The notes: a model not told the origin generated them from the sequence alone. A DNA stretch of 64,000 nucleotides from Algimonas porphyrae (GCF_041429795.1 NZ_CP163424.1:1-64000), one strand, 5' to 3'; positions 43,512-53,550 are shown, numbered from the stretch's first letter. Translations and numbers: made by a program.

Positions 43512-44459
43512 TCAGACGAAGGCGACATAGACGAAGGCGAACAGGAACAGCCAGACGACATCGACAAAGTGCCAGTACCAGGCGGCGGCCTCGAGTCCGA
43601 AATGCTTCTCCGGAGTCATGCCGCCATGCATCAGTCGCAGCCAGATCGCGAACAGGAAGATCGTCCCGATCAGGACATGCAGACCGTGGAAGCCGGTCGC
43701 CATGAAGAAAGCGGAGCCATAGACATTGGTCGATAGCCAGAAGGTGCCCTTGATGCCGTCTTCGAGACGGTAATCGAACAAGTGAACATACTCATAGGCC
43801 TGAACCGATGTGAACAGAATGCCGAGTATAACCGTCAGGCCCAGACCCCATTTGGCGCTCTTGCGGTCGCCATGGATCAACGCATGGTGTGCCCAGGTCA
43901 CGGTCGTGCCAGACAGGAGCAGGATCAGCGTATTGATCAGCGGCAGATGCCAGGGATCGACGGTTTCGATCGAGGGTGGCGGCCAGGAGGCATAGGCCTC
44001 GTTATTTTCGAGAATGTCGGGGTTCCAGCCGGCGCGGAATTTGTGAAACAGACCCAGTTCGAAGAACATCCAGAACCATCCGACGAAGAACATGGCTTCC
44101 TGCATGATGAACATGATCATGCCGTAGCGCAGACCCAGATCGATCACGGGTGTATGCTCGCCGCGGGCGGATTCAGCGGCGACGTCCTTCCACCAGCCGA
44201 TCATGACATAGGCCGCCATCAGCGTGCCGATCAGCAGGATGATCCAGCCACCGCCTGCGCCTTCGCGGCCTTGGATCGTGTCCAGACCGCGGGCGAAGAA
44301 GAATTCCATCATTGGGCTATCGCCACTGCGCGACACCAGTCCGGTGAAGAAAACCACCATACCCAGACCCCAGGTCAGGCAGGCGACACCCGACCAAAAT
44401 GGCCAGCGGCTAGGGGGCAGAATGTGATAGTCGTGTTCGACGGCACCGGCCATGGACAT
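43512..44459 (-). CDS. ctaE: Cytochrome c oxidase subunit III
   Basis: The 315-residue membrane subunit has seven helices and the family phrases RSGDSPMMEFF, EAMFFVGWFWMFFELG, TGFHGLHVLIGTIFLF and WYWHFVDVVWLFLF. It carries the conserved acidic and histidine residues of the lipid-binding cavity. It stabilises proton pumping by subunit I. Position after ctaG is the usual order in alphaproteobacteria. An ATG two codons later (44453) is an equally good start. Confidence 0.96.
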   Translation of the reverse strand: MSMAGAVEHDYHILPPSRWPFWSGVACLTWGLGMVVFFTGLVSRSGDSPMMEFFFARGLDTIQGREGAGGGWIILLIGTLMAAYVMIGWWKDVAAESARGEHTPVIDLGLRYGMIMFIMQEAMFFVGWFWMFFELGLFHKFRAGWNPDILENNEAYASWPPPSIETVDPWHLPLINTLILLLSGTTVTWAHHALIHGDRKSAKWGLGLTVILGILFTSVQAYEYVHLFDYRLEDGIKGTFWLSTNVYGSAFFMATGFHGLHVLIGTIFLFAIWLRLMHGGMTPEKHFGLEAAAWYWHFVDVVWLFLFAFVYVAFV

Positions 44460-44614
44460 GTCCTCGGTTGGTCCGCACGCGTCACGGACGCGGTGGACCT
44501 GTTATTCGTTTTACCGCCTATACCGACGGGACTTTCGCTTCGCAACCATGCGGGCGGCTCGACAGCGTGCAAAATTCACAGGTCGGGCGATCCCGCCTGT
44601 GTTGATTTCCCGAT

Positions 44615-45184
44615 CTAGTTCAGGACGTTGTCGGATACTGCCGCCGTCTGTGTTGGCTGATCCTCGGCAACGAAAAACGTATAGCTCAGCGTGACTTCGC
44701 CGACATCGTCATGACGGGCGCTATTATCCATCTCCGGATCGACGAAGAAGAGAACCGGCATGGTGATTTCCTCGCCCGGTTGCAACGTCTGATCGGTAAA
44801 GCAGAAACACTCTGTCTTAACAAAATAGGGCGCCGCCTTGACCGGCGTGACGTTGAATGTGGCAACGCCGGTTACGGGCCTGTCCGAGACATTCCGCGCC
44901 GTATAATAGGCCAGCCCCGTCTGTCCCAGTTGAACATCCATGGCACGTTCGACCGGACGGAATTCCCATGGCAGGTCCGGGCTGATATTCGAGTCGAACT
45001 TCACCGTCACCGTGCGGTCGAGCACGACGGACAGATTATCCGCATTCATCGCGATCTGCGGCGTGCCGCCAAACCCCGTCACCCGGCAGAACGCATCGTA
45101 AAGCGCCTTGGAGGAGAAACCGAGGCCGAGCATGCCGATGGCCAGCGCCGTCAGCAAGAAAGTGGTTTTCGTGTTCCGGGTCAC
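44615..45184 (-). CDS. ctaG: Cytochrome oxidase copper-assembly protein CtaG/Cox11
   Basis: The roughly 189-residue protein is anchored by an N-terminal helix (FLLTALAIGMLGLGFSSKALYDAFC) with a periplasmic domain containing the copper-binding CFCF motif (KTECFCFTDQ). It delivers copper to the CuB site of subunit I. I chose GTG 45184 because AGGAGA lies seven bases upstream and the resulting start (VTRNTKT) fits the family; the open frame extends 12 codons further. Confidence 0.94.
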   Translation of the reverse strand: MTRNTKTTFLLTALAIGMLGLGFSSKALYDAFCRVTGFGGTPQIAMNADNLSVVLDRTVTVKFDSNISPDLPWEFRPVERAMDVQLGQTGLAYYTARNVSDRPVTGVATFNVTPVKAAPYFVKTECFCFTDQTLQPGEEITMPVLFFVDPEMDNSARHDDVGEVTLSYTFFVAEDQPTQTAAVSDNVLN

Positions 45185-45197
45185 GTGGGGCTCTCCT

Positions 45198-45350
45198 TTA
45201 ACCGGGGGAACGCATGACAATGGATGCGGCGACGAGAAGCATGAAGCCGATCAATGTCAAGGCAATGGCGATGTTGCGGCGCGTGCGCGCCCGCACTTCC
45301 GCCACGCTCGGCGTCGCGAAGTCCGTGGGTTCGTTTCGATATTCCGGCAT
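45198..45350 (-). CDS. Small single-helix protein of the cytochrome oxidase operon
   Basis: This 50-residue protein sits between ctaB and ctaG: a charged N-terminus (MPEYRNEPTDFATPSVAEVRA) followed by one transmembrane helix (IAIALTLIGFMLLVAASIVM). Its stop precedes the AGGAGA of ctaG, and its ATG lies 3 bases from the ctaB stop, so the spacing supports a real gene. Similar tiny membrane proteins are found at this place in other alphaproteobacterial cta operons, sometimes called CoxF-like; the role is likely in assembly or stability of the oxidase. Confidence 0.82.
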   Translation of the reverse strand: MPEYRNEPTDFATPSVAEVRARTRRNIAIALTLIGFMLLVAASIVMRSPG

Positions 45351-45353
45351 CTA

Positions 45354-46343
45354 TCAGGCCACTCCGAAAAGCAGATGATCCGCTGTCAGCACGCCAAACA
45401 GGGCGAACAGGTAAAGGATCGAATAGGCAAACAGGTTCCGCGCCGATCGATTGCCCGACCGGACGGCATAGAGGGTCGCTTCAGTCTGATCGATATCGGA
45501 CACTTTATCGCCGGCCCGGGAGCGGAACACCCGGATCGCCAAATAGAGAAACAGGCCCGACAGAAGCGTAGCGCCGATCAGATAAGCGCCGCCGCCAAGG
45601 CCGGTCCAGTATGGCAACAGGGTCAGGCCGAAGAGCAGCAGGCTATAGACGAGGATTTCGGTCCGGGTCCGTTTGGCCCCCTTCACATTGGGCATCATCG
45701 GAATGCCGACGCGGCCATAATCCGTCTGCTTGTATAGCGCGAGCGCCCAGAAATGCGGCGGGGTCCAGAAGAAGATGATGGCAAACAGGATCACGCTATC
45801 CAATGTGACCGTTCCTGTAACCGCCGCATAGGCGACCATGGGGGGGAATGCCCCCGCTGCACCGCCGATAACGATATTCTGCGGCGTGCTGCGCTTCAGC
45901 CACATGGTGTAGATCACCAGATAGAAGAAGATGGTGAAGGCCAGCAGCGCAGCGGCGATCCAGTTCGTCGCTACTAGGAGCAACCAGACCGAGCCGATCG
46001 ACATGACGGCCCCGAAGCCCAGTGCAGCCCGCGGAGACAAGACACCCTTGGGGATCGGGCGCTGCGAGGTGCGCGCCATCGCCCCGTCAATATCGGCGTC
46101 ATACCACATATTCAGCGCCCCAGACGCGCCCGCGCCGACGGCGATGCAAAGGATGGCGATCAAGGCCGAGCCCCAGCCGATTGACCCGGACAGCGACCCC
46201 GGCGCGAGCAATAGACCGCAAATCGCCGTGAAGATCACAAGGCTCATCACCCGCGGCTTCATCAACGCAAAATAATCCCCCGGCTCCGCGAGGGAGAGAC
46301 CCGCGCCAGCTTGCGGGGTTGATGCCTGGATATCCCCGGTCAT
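45354..46343 (-). CDS. ctaB: Protoheme IX farnesyltransferase
   Basis: The 329-residue UbiA-type prenyltransferase adds the farnesyl chain that turns heme b into heme o. It has the aspartate-rich motif NMWYDADIDGAMARTSQRPI (about residues 90-110) and a second conserved loop DYGRVGIPMMPNVKG, plus eight to nine membrane helices. It shares a four-base overlap (ATGA) with the upstream small membrane gene, indicating translational coupling. Confidence 0.96.
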   Translation of the reverse strand: MTGDIQASTPQAGAGLSLAEPGDYFALMKPRVMSLVIFTAICGLLLAPGSLSGSIGWGSALIAILCIAVGAGASGALNMWYDADIDGAMARTSQRPIPKGVLSPRAALGFGAVMSIGSVWLLLVATNWIAAALLAFTIFFYLVIYTMWLKRSTPQNIVIGGAAGAFPPMVAYAAVTGTVTLDSVILFAIIFFWTPPHFWALALYKQTDYGRVGIPMMPNVKGAKRTRTEILVYSLLLFGLTLLPYWTGLGGGAYLIGATLLSGLFLYLAIRVFRSRAGDKVSDIDQTEATLYAVRSGNRSARNLFAYSILYLFALFGVLTADHLLFGVA

Positions 46344-46801
46344 GACTGACGCTGCCTTCCCATCCAGACAATGATCGGCAACATTAAAAGGCTAAGCAGA
46401 ACCATCCAGCCGCCGACAGCCGCTATCATGTTCATGGTCGTGGCTGACGCCATAGCTCCGGTGTCGGCATCAAGAAGGGAGATGATAAGAAAGTACGGAA
46501 CGAGGGTGAATATGACGCCAATAAGATACAAACCCAATTGAATGTAAATGAGTTTCACTAGGTTCTGAAACTGGGCGAAACGTGTCGCAATGCGATAGAC
46601 GATCATGCAAATCGCAGCCGGTATTAAAAATGGCAGTAAGTGAAGCCCGTTGAAAACCACGTAATAGCTGTCGTAAAAATAGGCTTCTGCCGGGGATGGT
46701 GAACCACGGGAAAGCCAAAGACTCAGCACGCCCATAATCACACAGACGGCAACAGCTCCTAAAGCCCAAAGTCTCACAGGTGTTGTGGCGGATAGAGTCA
46801 C
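46340..46801 (-). CDS. Four-helix membrane protein inside the cta operon
   Basis: Not a recognised family. The 153-residue protein has about four transmembrane helices (WALGAVAVCVIMGVLSLWL, LHLLPFLIPAAICMIVY, IYIQLGLYLIGVIFTLVPYFLIISLL, MIAAVGGWMVLLSLLMLPIIVWM). The gene is less GC-rich than ctaD and ctaB. It starts 85 bases after ctaD with a terminator-like hairpin between, and its stop overlaps the ctaB start. It is either a lineage-specific oxidase-assembly factor or an inserted gene. Confidence 0.75.
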   Translation of the reverse strand: MTLSATTPVRLWALGAVAVCVIMGVLSLWLSRGSPSPAEAYFYDSYYVVFNGLHLLPFLIPAAICMIVYRIATRFAQFQNLVKLIYIQLGLYLIGVIFTLVPYFLIISLLDADTGAMASATTMNMIAAVGGWMVLLSLLMLPIIVWMGRQRQS

Positions 46802-46822
46802 GCTGCCCCACCCTCAGGTGAG

Positions 46823-46852
46823 GAAAAGGCCGCGGTCGTTTCCGACGCGGCC
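46823..46852 (-). terminator. Terminator-like hairpin after ctaD
   Basis: On the minus strand GGCCGCGTCGG-aaa-CGACCGCGGCC runs into TTTTCC. The stem is long but imperfect. It would reduce read-through from ctaD into the four-helix gene and ctaB. Confidence 0.65.
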
Positions 46853-46886
46853 CCTTCGTAGGTTTCAGATGGGCTGGCCACCGGAG

Positions 46887-48533
46887 CTAGTGAGCGTCTT
46901 CCTTGCCGTCATCGATGCGCGGCAGGACGCTGAACTGGTGATAGGGGGGCGGGCTGGAAATAGTCCATTCCAGCGTCGTCGCGCCCTCGCCCCAATAGCT
47001 ATTACCAACCCGGCGCTTACTGCGGTTCAGGAAGGCTTCGATCAGCACGACGAAGAAGACGGCGACGGAGGCCAGCGTGATCCACGCACCCCAGGAGCTG
47101 ACCATGTTCCAGAAGGCGTGCTCCTGAACATAATCGACGTAGCGGCGCGGCATCTGGTTGAGGCCCAGAAAATGCTGCGGGAAGAAGATCACGTTCACGC
47201 CGATGAAGAAGAGCCAGAAATGCAGGCGGGCCAGGAAACCGCTATAGTGGAAACCGAACATCTTGCCGAACCAGTAATACCAGCCCGCAAAGATACCGAA
47301 CACTGCGCCCATGGACAGGACATAGTGGAAGTGCGCAACGACGTAATAAGTGTCGTGCAGGACCGTATCGACGCCCGCATTCGCCAGAACCACGCCCGTC
47401 ACGCCGCCGACGACGAACAGGAAGATGAAGGCCAGCGCCCACATCATGGGCACAGAGAAGCGAATCGAACCGCCCCACATGGTGGCGAGCCAGGAGAAGA
47501 CTTTCACACCTGTCGGCACGGCGATCACGAGGGTAGCGAGCACGAAGTAGGCCTTCACATTCACATCCATGCCGACCGTGTACATGTGGTGCGCCCAGAC
47601 GACGAAGCCGACGACGCCGATTGCGACCATGGCGTAAGCCATGCCGAGATAGCCGAAGATCGGCTTCTTGGAGAAGGTCGAGATGATGTGCGACACGATG
47701 CCGAAGGCCGGCAGGATCATGATGTAGACTTCAGGGTGACCGAAGAACCAGAACAGATGCTGGAACATTTGCGGATCGCCGCCACGCGCCGGGTCGAAGA
47801 AGGCGGTGCCGCCTTCGATCCGGTCCGTCAGCAGCATGAACAGCGCCGCCGCCAGAACAGGCAACGCCAGCAGAAGCAGGAATGCCGTCACCAGAACCGA
47901 CCAGGCGAAGAGCGGCATCTTGTGCATGGTCATGCCAGGCGCGCGCATGTTCAGAATGGTCGTGATGAAGTTGATCGCACCGAAAATGGAAGAGAAACCC
48001 GCTGCCAGCAGCCCGATAATGATGAAATCGAAGGCCGGTCCGGGCGACCCGGTCGTACTGAGCGGCGGATACATCACCCAGGAGCCGCCAAAGCCGTTTC
48101 CTTCCGCCGCACCGGGCACGAAGAAACTGATCAGTAGACAGATCAGCGCCACGGGCAGGAGCCAGAAGGACAGATTGTTCATGCGCGGAAACGCCATATC
48201 CGGCGCGCCGATCATGATCGGAACGAACCAGTTACCGAACCCCCCGATCAAAGCGGGCATCACCATGAAAAAGATCATGATCAAACCGTGCATCGTCACG
48301 AAGACGAGGTAAGTGTGCTCATTGGTGAAATACTGAATGCCGGGCGCCGCCAGCTCCATTCGCATCATGAAGGACAGGAACCCACCGATCAGGCCGGAAA
48401 TAATCCCGAAGATCAGATAGAGCGTTCCGATATCCTTGTGGTTTGTGGAATAGAACCACCGCTCGAAAAAGCGGGGCTTTTCATCGTCCTGACCATATGC
48501 GGCCGGAACATCTTCGCCGGGAATAGCAACCAT
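46887..48533 (-). CDS. ctaD: Cytochrome c oxidase subunit I
   Basis: This 548-residue catalytic subunit of the aa3 oxidase has twelve helices. The CuB and heme a3 ligands are in [19 protein letters not shown] (which also holds the cross-linked Tyr-His pair) and in the later [14 protein letters not shown]; the K- and D-channel phrases [24 protein letters not shown] are intact. It reduces O2 to water and pumps protons. It follows ctaC by 30 bases. Confidence 0.97.
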   Translation of the reverse strand: MVAIPGEDVPAAYGQDDEKPRFFERWFYSTNHKDIGTLYLIFGIISGLIGGFLSFMMRMELAAPGIQYFTNEHTYLVFVTMHGLIMIFFMVMPALIGGFGNWFVPIMIGAPDMAFPRMNNLSFWLLPVALICLLISFFVPGAAEGNGFGGSWVMYPPLSTTGSPGPAFDFIIIGLLAAGFSSIFGAINFITTILNMRAPGMTMHKMPLFAWSVLVTAFLLLLALPVLAAALFMLLTDRIEGGTAFFDPARGGDPQMFQHLFWFFGHPEVYIMILPAFGIVSHIISTFSKKPIFGYLGMAYAMVAIGVVGFVVWAHHMYTVGMDVNVKAYFVLATLVIAVPTGVKVFSWLATMWGGSIRFSVPMMWALAFIFLFVVGGVTGVVLANAGVDTVLHDTYYVVAHFHYVLSMGAVFGIFAGWYYWFGKMFGFHYSGFLARLHFWLFFIGVNVIFFPQHFLGLNQMPRRYVDYVQEHAFWNMVSSWGAWITLASVAVFFVVLIEAFLNRSKRRVGNSYWGEGATTLEWTISSPPPYHQFSVLPRIDDGKEDAH

Positions 48534-48563
48534 TAGTCTGTCTCTTGTCCTTGTTCGCCGGGG

Positions 48564-49421
48564 CTAGTCGTTTGCCGCAGTCACGCCTGCGCCGCCATCG
48601 AGGCGCGCGAGCTTGTCTTCGGGAATACCGCCACTGGCGATGAATTGCGCGAATTCTTCCTTGCTGACGGCTTTGACCTCGATTGGCATTTTGTAATGGC
48701 GAATGCCGCAAATTTCGGAGCACTGTCCGAAATAGGTGCCTTCTTCATACACTTCGAACCAGGTCTCGTTGATGATGCCGGGCACGGCGTCCATCTTGAT
48801 GCCGAAGGCCGGCACGGTCCAGCTGTGCATATTATTGACTGACGTCACCAGCACTTTGACGCGCGTGTTGATCGGCACGATCAGCGGCGCATCGGTCGCC
48901 AGCAGATAGGGCTGCCCGACCTCGCGCGACTGCGTTTCGTCCAGCGGGTTGGAAATGAACTCTTCCACACCCTCATAGTCGGGATAGGAGTAGATCCAGT
49001 TCCACGTATTGCCGACGACCTTCACCGTCATCTCCGTTTCCGGCAGACGGTCCTGCTTGTAGAGCAGGTTCATCGACGGAATGGCGATGATGACCAGCAG
49101 GATCACGGGCACAACGGTCCAGATCACCTCGATCAGCGTATTATGCGACGTCTTGCTCGGGACCGGATTCTTGCTCTCGCGGAAGCGGATCAGAATATAG
49201 GCCATCAGCAGGAAGACGAAAATCACGATGGCGGTGATGATCACCATGACCAAATTATGGACGAAGTGAACTTCCTCCATCACCGGGGTCGCGGCATCCG
49301 GCAGCCACCAGCCCCCATCCGTCGGGCCGACCTGTTTGTCCTGGGCGAAAGCGGCGATCCCGGACATCAGGGCCAAGGCCCCCGCCCCGATCGTGCTCAG
49401 CGTAGCGTTCAACGCGCGCAT
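48564..49421 (-). CDS. ctaC: Cytochrome c oxidase subunit II
   Basis: The 285-residue subunit has a signal peptide (ending AAFAQ), two transmembrane helices (about residues 55-130) and a cupredoxin domain with the CuA ligands, including CSEICGIRHYKMP near residue 240. It takes electrons from cytochrome c. The extra helix in the signal peptide region is normal for the family. It is first in the operon; the 242-base gap to the divergent tldD gene holds the promoters. Confidence 0.96.
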   Translation of the reverse strand: MRALNATLSTIGAGALALMSGIAAFAQDKQVGPTDGGWWLPDAATPVMEEVHFVHNLVMVIITAIVIFVFLLMAYILIRFRESKNPVPSKTSHNTLIEVIWTVVPVILLVIIAIPSMNLLYKQDRLPETEMTVKVVGNTWNWIYSYPDYEGVEEFISNPLDETQSREVGQPYLLATDAPLIVPINTRVKVLVTSVNNMHSWTVPAFGIKMDAVPGIINETWFEVYEEGTYFGQCSEICGIRHYKMPIEVKAVSKEEFAQFIASGGIPEDKLARLDGGAGVTAAND

Positions 49422-49663
49422 GAAATCCTCTTAACGTGCTGCGGCAGGCCGTTTCCGCCCGCCCGATCCCTGATATAGCCATGAAAAGCCGACCTTCCGA
49501 GCCCCCTAACGGATACGGATTGTCGCAGGTGACATGACAATTACGGCAGCCTTTATCGTGGCTTGTTGCCGGATGGAAGCCCTGATACCCGCTTGAGACT
49601 GAAAAGCCGGGCAACTGCGACACGTTCGCACTGACCCGGGTTATTTTTGCCCCCGGAGCCCGC

Positions 49664-51076
49664 ATGGCCGATTTCATTTTCGATGATAGCGATCTGGACG
49701 CCGCTCAGGCCGAACGCATTCTCAACGATACGCTCAAGGGCGCCGATGACGGCGAACTGTTCATCGAACGCTCGACCTCCGAAGCGCTCTCCTTTGACGA
49801 TGGCCGGCTGAAAACAGCCAGCTTTGACAGTTCGCGCGGTTTCGGACTGCGTTGCGTCGCGGGCGAAGCGTCCGGTTTTGCGCAGTCATCCGAACTCTCG
49901 CCCGAATCGCTGCGTCGTGCCTCGGACGCGGTGCAACTGGTCAAGCTTGGCCATGACGGTGTCATGTCCGCCCTGCCGCGCCGCACCAACCAGGCCCTCT
50001 ATCCCGACATCGACCCGACCGAAGATCCCGGCTTTGCCGACAAGGTCGGACTGTTGCAGCAGATTGACGGCTTTGTCCGCGCCCTCGACCCGGAAGTTGT
50101 GCAGGTCACGGTCACGCTCGCCGGATCGCGCCGCGCCATCGCCATTCTGAAACAGGACGGCGCGCGCATCAACGATGTCCGCCCGCTGGTCCGTTTGAAC
50201 ATCATGGTCATCGCCGAACGGGGCGGTCGCCGCGAATCCGGCTATGTCGGCACGGGTGGCCGTTATCCCTATGACCAGATCACGGACCCGTCCGTCTGGC
50301 AGCCGATGGCGCGCGAGGCCCTGCGCCAGGCACAGGTCAATCTGACATCGGTCGATGCACCCGCCGGACAGTTCGATGTCGTGCTCGGCCCTGGCTGGCC
50401 CGGTGTGCTGCTGCACGAAGCGATGGGGCATGGTCTGGAAGGCGATTTCATCCGCAAGGGCACATCCGCCTTTGCAGGGCGGCTCGGCGATCAGGTGGCA
50501 AGCCGGGGCGTGACTATCGTCGATGACGGCACGCTGGAAGGTCGCCGCGGGTCGCTGAGCGTCGATGATGAGGGGACGCCGACAGAACGCACTGTTCTGA
50601 TTGAGGACGGCAAGCTGGTCGGCTTCATGCAGGACCGCCTCAATGCGCGCCTTATGAATGTCGAACCGACGGGCAATGGCCGCCGCGAAAGCTTCGCCCA
50701 CGCCCCCATGCCGCGCATGACCAATACGTTCATGCTGGGGGGCGACGTGCCACAGGCCCAGATGATCGGCGAACTGGAAGACGGCATTTACGCATCGAAT
50801 TTCGGCGGCGGGCAGGTCGACATCACATCCGGAAAATTCGTGTTCCAGTGCACAGAGGCCTACCGCGTCAGAGGGGGCAAGATCGAAGAACCCCTCAAGG
50901 GTGTAACTCTGATCGGGGACGGTCCGAAAGTGCTGGGACAGATCCGCCATGTTGGCGACGATATGGCCTTGGATCCCGGCATCGGTGTGTGCGGCAAAGC
51001 TGGACAGGGCGTGCCCGTCGGAGTCGGTCAACCCTCACTCTATGTCGAAGCGCTGACGGTCGGTGGTACGGCCTGA
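49664..51076 (+). CDS. tldD: Metalloprotease TldD
   Basis: The 470-residue protein has the zinc motif HEAMGHGLEGDF (HExxxH variant) near residue 252 and the C-terminal phrases SGKFVFQCTEAYRVRGGKIEEPLKG and GVCGKAGQGVPVGVGQPSLYV. With TldE it forms a protease that processes unfolded or modified peptides. No tldE gene is adjacent. It is co-transcribed with the thioesterase, whose ATG overlaps the stop as TGATG. Confidence 0.95.
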   Translation: MADFIFDDSDLDAAQAERILNDTLKGADDGELFIERSTSEALSFDDGRLKTASFDSSRGFGLRCVAGEASGFAQSSELSPESLRRASDAVQLVKLGHDGVMSALPRRTNQALYPDIDPTEDPGFADKVGLLQQIDGFVRALDPEVVQVTVTLAGSRRAIAILKQDGARINDVRPLVRLNIMVIAERGGRRESGYVGTGGRYPYDQITDPSVWQPMAREALRQAQVNLTSVDAPAGQFDVVLGPGWPGVLLHEAMGHGLEGDFIRKGTSAFAGRLGDQVASRGVTIVDDGTLEGRRGSLSVDDEGTPTERTVLIEDGKLVGFMQDRLNARLMNVEPTGNGRRESFAHAPMPRMTNTFMLGGDVPQAQMIGELEDGIYASNFGGGQVDITSGKFVFQCTEAYRVRGGKIEEPLKGVTLIGDGPKVLGQIRHVGDDMALDPGIGVCGKAGQGVPVGVGQPSLYVEALTVGGTA

Positions 51077-51504
51077 TGGGCGCAGCCACCGCCTGTCCGA
51101 GCGCGGACGCCATGACGGCCTTTCTCAAAGCCAATTTCGACGGACCCAACCACCCACTCATTACCGAGGCGGAGACAGGCCGGGTCGCGCTGACCCTGTC
51201 CTGCGGTCCGGCAGAGTTGCGCCCCGGCGGTTTCATTTCCGGCCCGACCATGATGGCGATCGCTGATACGGCCGGGTTAATGGGCGTCTTCAGCCACACC
51301 GGCATGACCGCTCCCGCCTTCACCACCGCCTTATCCATCGACTTTTTGCGCCCCGCCAAGGGACAACAGCTTCATGCCTGGGCCGACGTCGTGAAATTCG
51401 GCCGCACACTCAGCGTGATCAACGTCACCTTGCGTGGCTCCGACAATGACAAACCCAGCGCCCAAGCCGTCGTCACCTACGCTACCGGCGCAAAAGCCGG
51501 CTGA
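51076..51504 (+). CDS. PaaI-like hotdog thioesterase
   Basis: The 142-residue hotdog-fold enzyme starts at ATG 51076, which overlaps the tldD stop codon. The fold phrases LRPGGFISGPTMMAIADTAGLMGVFSH and FLRPAKGQQLHAWADVVKFGRTLSVINVTL match the PaaI/DUF4442 thioesterase group. It probably hydrolyses acyl-CoA esters. A longer open frame starts upstream at 50848 but that extension lies inside tldD. Confidence 0.85.
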   Translation: MGAATACPSADAMTAFLKANFDGPNHPLITEAETGRVALTLSCGPAELRPGGFISGPTMMAIADTAGLMGVFSHTGMTAPAFTTALSIDFLRPAKGQQLHAWADVVKFGRTLSVINVTLRGSDNDKPSAQAVVTYATGAKAG

Positions 51505-51693
51505 GTCCAGCCGACAAGTCCGGGAGTCGCATCACACTCCATTGCGTCGGGTCCCGGCTCTGCGGCACAAGCGCTTTGGCCGGGATGACGCAGGAGAGAG
51601 CGCGCGCGCTGGCTGTATTTTCGGGCAAGACTTTCCGGACGGGAACGCGTTAAGAGGCGAGAAAGCCAGCTTCTGACCGACCACGAGATATTC

Positions 51694-52866
51694 ATGCCGA
51701 CCACACCCTATCCGACCCTTCAATTTGGCCACTCGGAAACGACCGAAGCCATTCGCGAAGCCGTCTATCAGTTTGCGCAGGATAAGATTGCGCCGATCGC
51801 CGCCGAGGTGGATGCGTCGAACGTCTTTCCGCGCCACCTCTGGCCGGAAATGGGCGAGCTGGGTCTGCACGGCATTACTGTGTCCGAAGATCAGGGCGGC
51901 CTGGGCCTTGGCTATCTGGAACATACGATCGCCATCGAGGAAGTCAGCCGGGCATCCGCGTCGATCGGGCTGTCCTACGGAGCGCACAGCAATCTCTGCA
52001 TCAATCAGATCGAACGCTGGGGCAATGCGGAACAAAAGGCCAAATATCTGCCTAAACTCGTTTCCGGCGAGCATCTCGGATCGCTTGCCATGAGCGAAGC
52101 GGGAGCCGGATCGGACGTCATGTCGATGAAGCTGAAGGCGGAGAGCGCGCAAGGCGGCTATCTGCTGAACGGCACCAAGATGTGGATCACCAACTCACCG
52201 ACGGCCAATACGCTGCTTGTCTACGCCAAGACCGACCCGAGCGCCGGGTCCAAGTCGGTCAGCGCCTTTCTGATCGAAAAGGACTATGAAGGCTTCACGA
52301 CAGCGCAGAAGCTCGACAAACTCGGCATGCGCGGGTCCGACACGGCGGAGCTGGTGTTCGATAATTGCTTCGTGCCGGAAGAGAACCTGGTCGGCGAGAT
52401 CGGGCAAGGTGCGGCGATCCTGATGAGTGGGCTCGACTATGAACGGGTCGTACTGTCTGCCGTGTCGATCGGCATCATGCAGGCCTGCCTCGACGTCGTC
52501 CTGCCTTATATTCACGAGCGCAAACAGTTCGGAAAATCGATCGGCGAGTTTCAGCTGATCCAGGGCAAGATGGCGGACATGTATGTCAGCCTGTCCACTG
52601 CGCGGGCCTATTCCTACGCCGTCGCCGCGGCCTGCGACCGGGGCGAGACGACCCGAAAGGATTCCGCTGGCTGCATTCTCTATGCAGCGGAAAAAGCAAC
52701 GCAGATGGCGCTCGACGCCATCCAGATTCTGGGCGGCAATGGCTACATCAACGACTATCCGACCGGGCGGTTATTGCGCGACGCCAAGCTGATGGAGATC
52801 GGTGCGGGAACGTCCGAAATTCGCCGCTGGCTCATCGGTCGCGAGCTCTTTGGCGAGACTCGTTAG
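51694..52866 (+). CDS. ivd: Isovaleryl-CoA dehydrogenase
   Basis: This 390-residue FAD acyl-CoA dehydrogenase acts in leucine breakdown. It has the FAD/acyl motifs AMSEAGAGSDVMSMKLKAE and WITNSPTANTLLVYAKTD, the internal catalytic glutamate (SGLDYERVVLSAVSIGIMQ, matching E254 of human IVD rather than the C-terminal Glu of the short-chain enzymes) and the C-terminal ILGGNGYINDYPTGRLLRDAKLMEIGAGTSEIRR. The neighbouring mccB/liuB-type genes of the leucine pathway are not in the window. Confidence 0.95.
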   Translation: MPTTPYPTLQFGHSETTEAIREAVYQFAQDKIAPIAAEVDASNVFPRHLWPEMGELGLHGITVSEDQGGLGLGYLEHTIAIEEVSRASASIGLSYGAHSNLCINQIERWGNAEQKAKYLPKLVSGEHLGSLAMSEAGAGSDVMSMKLKAESAQGGYLLNGTKMWITNSPTANTLLVYAKTDPSAGSKSVSAFLIEKDYEGFTTAQKLDKLGMRGSDTAELVFDNCFVPEENLVGEIGQGAAILMSGLDYERVVLSAVSIGIMQACLDVVLPYIHERKQFGKSIGEFQLIQGKMADMYVSLSTARAYSYAVAAACDRGETTRKDSAGCILYAAEKATQMALDAIQILGGNGYINDYPTGRLLRDAKLMEIGAGTSEIRRWLIGRELFGETR

Positions 52867-52875
52867 GCAGGGCGT

Positions 52876-53550
52876 TTAGACGGGCTGGGGCGACGCGCCG
52901 CGACAGGCCAGATTGGCGAGGTCCAGCCGGAAGTCTCCATCCACGCCGTCGGCGAGAATGACGCCCATCTCGCGCACATCGGATGGATCGAACGGAGCCG
53001 CCCGGACGGTTCGTCCGAAAATGGAGGTTCGCATGTCTGTAAAGGAGAGGAAGACTTCGCTCCACTCACCCGGCATCGTGGCCGGAATATCGGCCTGATA
53101 GGAGACGGCGCGTCCGCGCCAGCGTTCCGATGTCCGGAAGGTCAGCGTGTATCCGCGACCGTCCGACCGCACCCGCATGGCCATTCCATTGGCACCGTTC
53201 AGATCGCCCGGCTGCATTCGCCGACGCAGCGAGGAGAAACCACCGCCATTCGTGTTGATCGTGCCGCGAAATACCATGAAATCATCCTCATGATAGCGCG
53301 TCCCTTGCGACAGGCCGCCCATCACACCGTCATTGACGATCTGCCAGGGCGCGACAGCGGCCGCGTCGGAGAAATCGATTTTCATGGTGCAGGCCTCCAT
53401 CTGGGCCATGGTCACGGTCGGTTCGGTCCCGGTAACTTTCGATCCGGGCGCGCACGCCGCCGTAAGCGGCAAACCCAGAAGGAGGATCAAACCCGAAATC
53501 TGGCCAAGCATCGGGGCGAAGCCGGAGCCTGAGAGAAACAAACGCGTCAT
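52876..53550 (-). CDS. CIA30-family lipoprotein-like protein
   Basis: The 224-residue product has a hydrophobic leader ending LLLGLPLTAACAPG, compatible with a lipoprotein. A CIA30-type jelly-roll domain follows (WQIVNDGVMGGLSQGTRYHEDDFMVFRGTINTNGGGFSSLRR, then GYTLTFRTSERWRGRAVSYQADIPAT). Mitochondrial CIA30 assists complex I assembly; bacterial members are carbohydrate-binding-like and mostly unstudied. ATG 53550 is used; the open frame continues to a TTG at 53568. Confidence 0.8.
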   Translation of the reverse strand: MTRLFLSGSGFAPMLGQISGLILLLGLPLTAACAPGSKVTGTEPTVTMAQMEACTMKIDFSDAAAVAPWQIVNDGVMGGLSQGTRYHEDDFMVFRGTINTNGGGFSSLRRRMQPGDLNGANGMAMRVRSDGRGYTLTFRTSERWRGRAVSYQADIPATMPGEWSEVFLSFTDMRTSIFGRTVRAAPFDPSDVREMGVILADGVDGDFRLDLANLACRGASPQPV

